A stretch of 36,255 nucleotides of DNA, taken from Magnetococcales bacterium. Its GTDB lineage: Bacteria > Pseudomonadota > Magnetococcia > Magnetococcales > JADFWT01. A program made the translations under genes and the position numbers. Shown here piece after piece: positions 8,996 through 15,046 of the stretch. Numbering within the stretch: the stretch's first letter is position 1; each line of letters opens with the position of its first letter. The notes beneath the pieces were generated by a model that did not search any database, had not been told where the DNA came from, and worked only from the letters and a program-made list of their open reading frames with translations. The DNA lies in the NCBI GenBank assembly GCA_015233785.1, contig JADFWT010000018.1:1-36255 (forward strand), in the 5' to 3' direction.

Positions 8996-9706
8996 ATGCA
9001 GAATTGGAAAAAAGTGATCGCTGGCATAACCACAGCCGCCATGTTGAGCGGTTGCGCCGCCATGATGGGAGGACAGGGGGCCACTCCACAACAGGCCCAA
9101 CCCGAACAATCCACGGGAAACGGTGGTATCAGCCGCTTTAAGTCCTATATGGATGATGGCCTGATCGCCACCATGATCCGCATGGCCTACCTGCGCAGCA
9201 AAGAGATTCGGGTGGCCAACGTCAATGTTGAGGTGAGCCGGGGCCGCGTGCTGCTCACCGGCTCCTCTGCTTCCAGTCGAGAGATTGAAGAGGCGATTCG
9301 GGTGGCCAAAGGGGTCAACGGCGTGCGCAACGTCACCTCCGAGCTGAAGGTGCAACACACCAGTGCCGCAGAGCTGGCCGAAGATGCGGTGATCTCCTCC
9401 AAAGTGAAGGTCAAGCTGCTGGCCGATACGATTGTGCGTGGCCTCTCCATTGAAGTGGAAACCACCAAGGGCGTGGTCTATCTGATCGGCATGGCCAACA
9501 CCGTAGCAGAGCGGGATCAGGCAGTGGCCGTGGCCAGCAGGGTTGGCGGCGTTCGTGAAGTGGTTTCGTATATTGAAGTCGATGTCAACGCCCAGGCCCC
9601 GGCTCCGGCCCGCATGGAACAGATTCCGCCACAGCAGTTGGCCCCTGTCATCCAGGAAGGGGAAGGCGAAATCATGCAGGATGTCGGAGTTCCAGCGGAT
9701 GGCTAA
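8996..9706 (+). CDS. dolP: BON-domain lipoprotein, DolP/YraP-like
   Basis: Start moved to 8996: AGGAG at 8982-8986 has correct spacing and the protein then opens with a clean lipoprotein signal (MQNWKKVIAGITTAAMLSGC, C20). Two BON domains follow, about residues 55-120 (VNVEVSRGRVLLTGS) and 128-195 (IEVETTKGVVYLIGMA), then a proline- and glutamine-rich tail. In E. coli the dual-BON lipoprotein DolP supports outer-membrane integrity and BAM function. Length is 236 residues against about 190 for DolP, the excess being linker and tail. Position after yraN supports orthology. Its stop overlaps the next start. Confidence 0.87.
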   Translation: MQNWKKVIAGITTAAMLSGCAAMMGGQGATPQQAQPEQSTGNGGISRFKSYMDDGLIATMIRMAYLRSKEIRVANVNVEVSRGRVLLTGSSASSREIEEAIRVAKGVNGVRNVTSELKVQHTSAAELAEDAVISSKVKVKLLADTIVRGLSIEVETTKGVVYLIGMANTVAERDQAVAVASRVGGVREVVSYIEVDVNAQAPAPARMEQIPPQQLAPVIQEGEGEIMQDVGVPADG

Positions 9707-11111
9707 CCCCCCTGTCAATCTTCTGGCTCAGCTTGCACAAAGCGTGGGTACTGAAAACCTGCTCACCGACCCTACCGAGCTGGAGGCGTATGCCTGGGAT
9801 AATACCGGCATTCGGGCACGCCCCGACGCAGTGGTACTGGCCGCCTGCCAAGACCATGTTATCGCCACCCTTAAGGCGTGCAGCAGGGTGGGCGTTCCAG
9901 TGATTGCCAGAGGGGCCGGCACCGGCAATGTCGGCGGCGCTCTGGCGGCTCATGGCGGGGTGATTCTCTCCACCCAACGCATGAATCGCATCATGGAGAT
10001 CTCTCTGGATGATCGACTGGCCGTGGTGGAGCCGGGCGTGGTGAATGGGGACCTCCAGCATGCCCTGGCCGAAAAGGGGCTCTTCTGGCCACCGGACCCC
10101 TCCTCTTCCCAGAGCTGTAGCATCGGCGGCAACATTGCCATGTGCGCCGCAGGCCCCAACGCCATCCGCTATGGGGTCACCCGCGATTGGGTATTGGGCC
10201 TGACGGCAGTTCTGGCTGATGGCTCAGTGATTCGTACCGGCGGGCGAGTCACCAAAGGGGTGGTGGGATATGACCTCACCCGGCTGCTGGTCGGCTCCGA
10301 AGGGAGCCTGGCGGTGGTGACACAAGCCGTGTTGAAGCTGGCCCCAAAACCCCAGGCCAGGCGCCTTCTAAGCGCGGCGTTTGCCTCGGTGGCCGAAGCG
10401 GCCCAAGCCACCTCCATGCTGATGTCCCAAGGCACCCCCCCATCGGCCATTGAGTTTCTCGACCCCTCGGCACTGGATCTACTACGCCGGGAAGAGGTGG
10501 TGGAACTTCCCGACGCCGCCAGAGCCCTGTTGCTACTGGAGGTGTCGGGAGACCATGACGATGTAGAGCGTCAGGCCGATGCCGTGGTGGCACGCCTGGA
10601 GCCTGTGCAACCAGTAGAGCTGGCACGGGCCAACAACAACAGCGAGGCCAAACGCATCTGGGCCGCCCGCAACGCCCTCTCCCCGGCTCTTAAGCGCCTT
10701 TCACCCAAGCGGGTCAACGAAGATGTGGTGGTGCCGGTATCACGCCTGGCGGCCCTCATCGACGGCTGTGAGGTCATATCCGCTGAACTGGACCTACCCA
10801 TGGTCAACTTCGGCCATGCCGGAAATGGCAATATTCACGTCAATTTTCTGGTAGATCCTTCCGATGACACCTCCATGGAGAAGATTAAACCAGCCCTGGA
10901 CCAACTATTCAGGCTGGTTCTCGATCTAGGCGGCACCCTTTCCGGCGAGCATGGCGTGGGCACCCAGAAACGCCCCTATGTCGGCTGGGAATTGGATGAA
11001 ACGACGCTGGATCTACAACGTCGTCTAAAGCTGCTTTTTGATCCCACAAACACCCTAAATCCTGGTAAAATCTTTCCCGAGCAGGGTGCCGATTTTCTCA
11101 GACCCGGGTGA
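9699..11111 (+). CDS. FAD-linked oxidase, GlcD / D-lactate dehydrogenase type
   Basis: Start placed at 9699 (ATG overlapping the TAA of the BON gene) because CGGAG at 9685-9689 is correctly spaced; the ATG at 9681 is less well served. The 470-residue product has an N-terminal PCMH-type FAD domain (RGAGTGNVGGALAAHGGV; PDPSSSQSCSIGGNIA) and a C-terminal FAD-oxidase domain with NFGHAGNGNIHVNFL and GTLSGEHGVGTQKR. These are hallmarks of glycolate oxidase subunit GlcD and related D-2-hydroxyacid dehydrogenases. No GlcE or GlcF follows, so it may act alone as a D-lactate-type dehydrogenase. The substrate cannot be fixed from sequence. Confidence 0.85.
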   Translation: MANPPVNLLAQLAQSVGTENLLTDPTELEAYAWDNTGIRARPDAVVLAACQDHVIATLKACSRVGVPVIARGAGTGNVGGALAAHGGVILSTQRMNRIMEISLDDRLAVVEPGVVNGDLQHALAEKGLFWPPDPSSSQSCSIGGNIAMCAAGPNAIRYGVTRDWVLGLTAVLADGSVIRTGGRVTKGVVGYDLTRLLVGSEGSLAVVTQAVLKLAPKPQARRLLSAAFASVAEAAQATSMLMSQGTPPSAIEFLDPSALDLLRREEVVELPDAARALLLLEVSGDHDDVERQADAVVARLEPVQPVELARANNNSEAKRIWAARNALSPALKRLSPKRVNEDVVVPVSRLAALIDGCEVISAELDLPMVNFGHAGNGNIHVNFLVDPSDDTSMEKIKPALDQLFRLVLDLGGTLSGEHGVGTQKRPYVGWELDETTLDLQRRLKLLFDPTNTLNPGKIFPEQGADFLRPG

Positions 11112-11155
11112 GCCTCATGGATTGGCTTGGTTACTTATGCACCACACCTATGAAA

Positions 11156-11324
11156 AATTTGCGTCCTGACATCAATTAAACTAATATAGTCGGATTTTAA
11201 TTCGTCCATGGTGGCGGATCCTGAAAGAGGTCAACCGCTATACGAAAAACAGGTATCCGGGGGGGATACCAACCATTGTTGCAGGCATATGGTTGCCAAA
11301 CGCAGCCAGCAGGGAGAATAGGCC
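11156..11324 (+). promoter_or_regulatory. dksA leader region with candidate promoter
   Basis: The 213-base gap between the FAD oxidase and dksA holds no ORF of note. AT-rich sequence at 11159-11190 contains a weak TTGCGT (11159-11164) and TAATAT (11182-11187) 17 bases apart. This is the best promoter candidate but matches the consensus poorly. About 135 bases of leader would follow, containing the hairpin listed separately and a clear GGGAG ribosome site just before the ATG at 11325. Confidence 0.3.
11252..11270 (+). other. Hairpin with G-run loop in the dksA leader
   Basis: GGTATCC and GGATACC form a perfect 7-bp inverted repeat separated by five G, so the centre is an uninterrupted run of seven G. 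It lies 55 bases before the dksA ATG. There is no following T-run, so it is not an intrinsic terminator. An RNA structure affecting dksA translation or stability, or a protein-binding dyad, are both possible. Confidence 0.55.
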
Positions 11325-11777
11325 ATGAGCAGCGATCTTAAGGGCATTGAGATTCCAGATAATTACAAGCCGTCTGATGAAGAGGAGTATATGAATCCTC
11401 CTCAGCGGATCTTTTTTCGCAATCTTCTGAATGAGTGGAAGCTTCAGCTCCTGGAGGATGCGGAGCGAACCGTCTCCGGCATGATTGAGGAGAAAGCGGT
11501 GTTTGCCGACCCAGCCGACCGCGCCACGCTGGAGACCGACCGCAATTTTGAACTCCGCACCCGTGACCGGGGCCGTAAGCTGATAAGCAAGATTGACAAA
11601 ACCATCCACGCCATCAACGAAGATGAGTACGGCTTCTGCGAGGATTGTGGCGTTGAGATTGGCTTGAAGCGCTTGCAGGCTCGGCCGGTCACCGACCTCT
11701 GTATCGACTGCAAAACCAAGTCGGAACAGAAAGAGCGGGTCCATCGGGACGATCAGCCGGCCCCCGCTCAGAAATAG
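11325..11777 (+). CDS. dksA: RNA polymerase-binding transcription factor DksA
   Basis: A 150-residue DksA of full proteobacterial length. It binds the RNA polymerase secondary channel and, with ppGpp, shifts transcription during starvation. The long coiled coil (about 33-100) carries the tip motif DPADRA (62-67) with both acidic residues needed for activity in the DxxDxA pattern. The zinc finger is complete (C105, C108, C126, C129; FCEDCGVEIG and LCIDCK). It therefore looks like a true DksA, not a short zinc-lacking paralogue. The start has GGGAG eight bases upstream. Its TAG abuts the TAA of the convergent GT4 gene with no base between. Confidence 0.96.
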   Translation: MSSDLKGIEIPDNYKPSDEEEYMNPPQRIFFRNLLNEWKLQLLEDAERTVSGMIEEKAVFADPADRATLETDRNFELRTRDRGRKLISKIDKTIHAINEDEYGFCEDCGVEIGLKRLQARPVTDLCIDCKTKSEQKERVHRDDQPAPAQK

Positions 11778-13025
11778 TTATCCGCGTTGCAGGCACGCCT
11801 CCGCAAAAGCGCGAGCGGCGTGCCTCCAGCCAAATTTCCGCTCTACCAGCGTCCGGGCCTCCCGAGATAGCGCCAAGGTCCGGTTGCGATCTTCAAACAG
11901 AATCGATATGCGCTGGGAAAATGCTTCTGGATCATTCCCTTGCAGATAGTGCTTCCCCGGTTTTAGTGCCAGCCCCTCGGCTCCTACCTGGGTGGAGACC
12001 ACCGGCAAGCCCATGGCCATCGCTTCATAGATTTTAATGCGGGTACCGCCGCCGACCCTCAACGGCACGATAAACAGTGCGCCCACCCGACTCTCCAAGG
12101 CCGGATCCTCCACCCAGCCGGTGAAGGTCACCGATGAATCGGCAGCATAGCGTTGCCTGAACCCCTCTGGGGGATAACGCCCGATGACACGCAGTTGCGC
12201 TTCGGGCGTGCGCTGTTTGACCAGAGGCCAGATCTCCTCTAGAAACCATCCCACCCCCTCAATGTTTTGATGGGCATCCATGGAGCCGACAAACACCGCC
12301 ACCGGTTCGCTCCCGGGTGGCTGGTAGGCGATTTGATCGGTATCGACCCCTGTGGGAATCACCCGAATCGTGCGCTCCGGTGCCAGCCGCTGGAAAAAGG
12401 CTGCATCCCGCTCTGAAACCGCCAAAATGGTCTCAAAACACCCCAACACACTATCCTCAAAACGCTGCATCTTCCGGTACTGATTGCGCCACAACATCTC
12501 CGAAAACCGCCCACGAGCCACCTCCGCACGCCGTTTAAAGATCTCCTGTTCCACGTTATGGGTAAACAGCAGCGCCGGGACCCCTTTGGGAGGCGGATCA
12601 TAATTTATCGCCATGTGGGTGAAGTCATAGACCACCGCCTGCCAACGGCCCTCTTGCATTAGTCGGCGCAAGCACTGTTTCAGATGAGAGGCACGATCAC
12701 TGGCCACTGAGACCGGCCAGGCACTCAAGAGCGACATGGCCCGCCCCAAAGCGCGCATGGTGGAATGCTGCCATCGGGTGCGATAAGGGATCAGACGGCT
12801 ACAGATGGTACTCAGATCGCCTGCATGTTCCTGCTGCTGCTGTAATGTGGCGGGTGAAAGAAGGGTGATATCCAACCAGCGTCCGTGGGCATGACGCAAC
12901 ACCTGAGCGGTACGAATCTGGCCACCGGTATCGGTGGGAAAAAGAAAACGCGGCGATATGAACAGTACGCGGGGCAATGCACCATCACCCTGCCCACGAC
13001 AACTCTCTTGCATCATGACACCCAT
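11778..13025 (-). CDS. Glycosyltransferase family 4 (orphan)
   Basis: A GT-B glycosyltransferase of about 415 residues. It opens with VLFISPRFLFPTDTGGQIRT, and has RVIPTGVDTDQIAY between the domains, VAVFVGSMDAHQNIEGVGWF at the start of the donor half, and GGGTRIKIYEAMAMGLPVVS for donor binding. This resembles GT4 enzymes that begin with a PxPxDxGxxIR-like motif in exopolysaccharide loci. The start is uncertain: the track uses GTG 13034, ATG 13025 is adopted here, and 13016/13013 are possible; none has a good ribosome site. No other glycan gene adjoins it. Upstream is a decayed transporter gene and downstream the convergent dksA, so it seems to be transcribed alone. Confidence 0.82.
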   Translation of the reverse strand: MGVMMQESCRGQGDGALPRVLFISPRFLFPTDTGGQIRTAQVLRHAHGRWLDITLLSPATLQQQQEHAGDLSTICSRLIPYRTRWQHSTMRALGRAMSLLSAWPVSVASDRASHLKQCLRRLMQEGRWQAVVYDFTHMAINYDPPPKGVPALLFTHNVEQEIFKRRAEVARGRFSEMLWRNQYRKMQRFEDSVLGCFETILAVSERDAAFFQRLAPERTIRVIPTGVDTDQIAYQPPGSEPVAVFVGSMDAHQNIEGVGWFLEEIWPLVKQRTPEAQLRVIGRYPPEGFRQRYAADSSVTFTGWVEDPALESRVGALFIVPLRVGGGTRIKIYEAMAMGLPVVSTQVGAEGLALKPGKHYLQGNDPEAFSQRISILFEDRNRTLALSREARTLVERKFGWRHAARAFAEACLQRG

Positions 13026-13034
13026 GGCACACAC

Positions 13035-13040
13035 ATTATA
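13035..13040 (-). promoter_or_regulatory. Candidate -10 element for the orphan GT4
   Basis: On the minus strand TATAAT, a perfect -10 hexamer, reads just before the GT4 start region. It would give a transcript with almost no leader for ATG 13025, consistent with the lack of a ribosome site. No good -35 is seen 16-18 bases upstream. Confidence 0.3.
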
Positions 13041-13048
13041 TACCGCTG

Positions 13049-13472
13049 TTAAGACAGATGATGATTACCACGCTCGGTCCAATGCATCACGTAGAGCGAA
13101 GCCACTCCCATACAGGCAAAGCCGCCAATCAACGGCATGACGGTTCCATCGTAAGCCTGCCCGATCAGAGTTCCTATCATCATGGAGATGAAGCTGGAAG
13201 CCGCACCAACCACAGCCAAGACCCCAAAATAGAACGGAAATTGCGCGCCAAGAGCATAGTACTCCTGAAATATCTGCTGGGCGGACGTGAGGTAACCAAC
13301 AAAGGCCCCAAAGGAGAATCCCGCCGCCATGGTGTAACCAGTGGTGTGACGATGAGCGCACGCCTCCCGAACACCTGCCATGACCTTCCGAAATGAAAAA
13401 GGCAATCGATAACGCGATCAGAGAGGTAAGCAGCGCCATTAATGAGATAAATTCACCCAGAGGTAACCTCTC
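13049..13472 (-). pseudogene. Remnant of a Bcr/CflA-type MFS drug-efflux transporter
   Basis: Three pieces of one transporter lie in order on the minus strand. About 13472-13403 encodes a first transmembrane helix (LPLGEFISLMALLTSLIALSI) in one frame. The frame then changes, and 13399-13049 encodes the central loop and following helices (PFSFRKVMAGVREA, then GFSFGAFVGYLTSAQQIFQE). Inside this second piece the reading jumps from a mid-C-half helix (VVGAASSFIS) to the extreme C-terminal region (GTLIGQAYDGTVMPL). Members have about 400 residues and twelve helices; here roughly helices 2-6 and 9-10 are missing. Deletions and a frameshift make function very unlikely. Family assignment is from recalled motif similarity. 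Confidence 0.72.
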
Positions 13473-13692
13473 ATGGTCCTTCTTATGGCCTGGATGCGTA
13501 TCGCACGAAGAGAGACTGGGCGTATGGTTTATCATGTACAATAGGATGAGACGCCGTGGAAGGGAAAGCAACGCCCCGTTCCATCTAGCGTGGAACAATT
13601 CTGTTGTTCCACAGTCCAATTGGGAGGAGCTCCTATCAGAACAGCTTTCTTCGATGATGCCCTTTTCGACACAACAACCATGCGAGAACAGA
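13473..13692 (+). promoter_or_regulatory. Upstream region of msrA-msrB
   Basis: No credible gene is seen here; the long ORF from 13393 only continues the msrA frame upstream. A TACAAT (13537-13542) could be a -10, but its -35 is poor. A 23-bp dyad (13590-13612) and a perfect 10-bp palindrome AGGAGCTCCT (13625-13634) follow. Confidence 0.35.
13590..13612. promoter_or_regulatory. 23-bp dyad upstream of msrA
   Basis: GTGGAACAA and TTGTTCCAC form a perfect 9-bp inverted repeat around a five-base centre (TTCTG). It lies about 80 bases before the msrA ATG and about 50 after a possible -10 (TACAAT). The geometry fits either an operator for a dimeric regulator or a leader hairpin; no T-run follows. 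I do not recognise it as a known binding site. Confidence 0.5.
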
Positions 13693-14325
13693 ATGACATC
13701 TCGATACAGAATCATACTTTTCGCCTGCCTCTGTCTCTGGACGCTCCCCGCTCAGAGTGCAGACCATAAGCAGGAAGCCGCCACCTTTGCCGGGGGCTGC
13801 TTCTGGTGTGTGGAGCACCTTTTTGATGAAATTCCAGGCGTCCTCTCCACCACCTCCGGCTATATCGACGGCCAGAAGAATAACCCCACCTATAAACAGG
13901 TCTCTTCCGGCGTTACCGGCCATACCGAGGCGGTTCGGGTGGTGTTTGATCCCACCAAAGTGAGCTATGGCGAACTACTCAGCCACTTCTGGGTCAATAT
14001 CGACCCCACAGTCAACCATCGACAATTTTGTGACCGCGGCTCCCAGTACCGACCCGGCCTCTACTACGAAACCAAGGCCCAGGGAGAGACGGCACGCGCC
14101 TCCAAACGCATTGTGGCACAAACCAAGCCTTTCCCCCAGCCGCTACTCACAGAAATCAAACAGGCCGGCACCTTCTATCCCGCCGAGGAGTATCACCAGG
14201 ATTACCACCACAAAAACCCAATCCGCTACACCTTCTACCGACGGGGCTGTGGGCGCGATAACCGACTGAAAGAGCTATGGAATGGCTATGATGCGACCCA
14301 AATCAAGAAAGGATTGACACCATGA
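13693..14325 (+). CDS. msrA: Exported peptide-methionine (S)-S-oxide reductase MsrA
   Basis: Start moved to 13693 because the frame upstream lacks family features and the protein then begins with a Sec signal peptide (MTSRYRIILFACLCLW, cleavage expected after about A20-A24). The catalytic motif GCFWC (C36) starts the mature domain, followed by GYIDGQKNNPTYKQVSSG, HTEAVRV and DRGSQYRPGLYY. It reduces methionine-S-sulfoxide in proteins, here presumably in the periplasm. Length 210 including signal is normal. It overlaps msrB as ATGA, so the two are translated together. How the exported enzyme is re-reduced is not shown; no thioredoxin-like partner is adjacent. Confidence 0.93.
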   Translation: MTSRYRIILFACLCLWTLPAQSADHKQEAATFAGGCFWCVEHLFDEIPGVLSTTSGYIDGQKNNPTYKQVSSGVTGHTEAVRVVFDPTKVSYGELLSHFWVNIDPTVNHRQFCDRGSQYRPGLYYETKAQGETARASKRIVAQTKPFPQPLLTEIKQAGTFYPAEEYHQDYHHKNPIRYTFYRRGCGRDNRLKELWNGYDATQIKKGLTP

Positions 14326-14819
14326 ATCGACGCACATTCCTACTCGGAGCCCTGGCTCTGGGGGGATTATCAAGTCTGGTCTCACGGCTTCAGGCAGCGG
14401 AAAATCTGCCCAGTGATGTGATTAAGAAGATTGTCAAATCGGATGCCGAGTGGAAAGCGCTACTACCACTTGATCGCTATAAAATCCTACGTAAAGAGGC
14501 CACTGAACCACGTTTCTCCAGCCCACTCAACCATGAAAAAAGGGCGGGCACCTTCGCTTGTGCCGGCTGCGACCTGGGGCTCTTCTCATCCAAGACCAAG
14601 TACGACAGCGGTACCGGATGGCCCAGCTTCTATCGCGCCTTGCCAGGACGTGTTGGAACCAAGGTGGATACCTTTCTCTGGCGACCTCGCACCGAATACC
14701 ACTGCATCCGCTGCGGGGGGCATCAGGGGCATATCTTTGACGATGGACCGCCCCCTACCGGGAAACGGTACTGTAATAATGGGTTGGCGCTTCGGTTTCA
14801 TGCTGGGGTGGCCCCTTAG
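14322..14819 (+). CDS. msrB: Tat-exported peptide-methionine (R)-S-oxide reductase MsrB
   Basis: A 165-residue MsrB with an N-terminal twin-arginine signal (NRRTFLLGALALGG), so export in folded form is likely. The zinc site is intact (C80, C83, C128, C131 in CAGC and CIRCGGH). The catalytic cysteine is C151 in KRYCNNGLALRF; the usual Asn-Ser after this cysteine is Asn-Asn-Gly here. The substrate motif SGTGWPSF is present. It reduces the R epimer, complementing MsrA. The start overlaps the msrA stop. Downstream is the hairpin repeat separating it from the convergent algD-like gene. Confidence 0.93.
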   Translation: MNRRTFLLGALALGGLSSLVSRLQAAENLPSDVIKKIVKSDAEWKALLPLDRYKILRKEATEPRFSSPLNHEKRAGTFACAGCDLGLFSSKTKYDSGTGWPSFYRALPGRVGTKVDTFLWRPRTEYHCIRCGGHQGHIFDDGPPPTGKRYCNNGLALRFHAGVAP

Positions 14820-14841
14820 AGGGATTCCTTTTTGGCTGCTT

Positions 14842-14958
14842 GGCTGGCCTTCGGCTGCGCCTGCTTTTCTTCTGGCTGGCCTTCGGCTGCGCCTGTTTTT
14901 CTTCTGGCTGGCCTTCGGCTGCGCCTGTTTTTCTTCTGGCTGGCCTTCGGCTGCGCCT
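14842..14958. repeat. 32-bp tandem repeat, about 3.7 copies
   Basis: The unit begins GGCTGGCCTTCGGCTGCGCC and recurs at 14842, 14874, 14906 and 14938 with an exact 32-base period, the last copy breaking off after about 21 bases. Copies differ by only one or two bases. Because 32 is not a multiple of three and the unit has no stop in most frames, it creates several overlapping ORFs with the same scrambled peptides. These are artefacts, not genes. Confidence 0.9.
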
Positions 14959-15041
14959 TTTTCTGGGGCTCTGCCCCAGACCCCTGCCAGGGCTCTGCCC
15001 TGGACCCGCCAGAAGGCCTGAGGCCCTCTGGACTCCCCAAA
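14942..15041 (+). repeat. Hairpin-rich intergenic repeat, copy A
   Basis: A roughly 100-base element between the convergent msrB and algD-like genes. Its core folds into three successive hairpins with three-base loops: CTGGGGC/GCCCCAG (14963-14979), CCAGGGC/GCCCTGG (14987-15003) and a CCAGA/TCTGG stem enclosing GGCC/GGCC (15009-15031). It ends in GACTCCCCAAAAA. A nearly identical inverted copy lies at 16386-16494. It may act as a REP-like element and as a transcription barrier for both genes. Confidence 0.85.
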
Positions 15042-15046
15042 AATGT

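Noticed and set aside
13065-13715. 216-residue minus-strand ORF as an intact gene
   Set aside because: Only a short stretch resembles a transporter helix; the rest is the other frame of the pseudogene and the msrA upstream region.
14842-14958. Possible CRISPR array from regularly spaced 32-bp units
   Set aside because: Units are directly contiguous with no unique spacers, and no cas gene is nearby.
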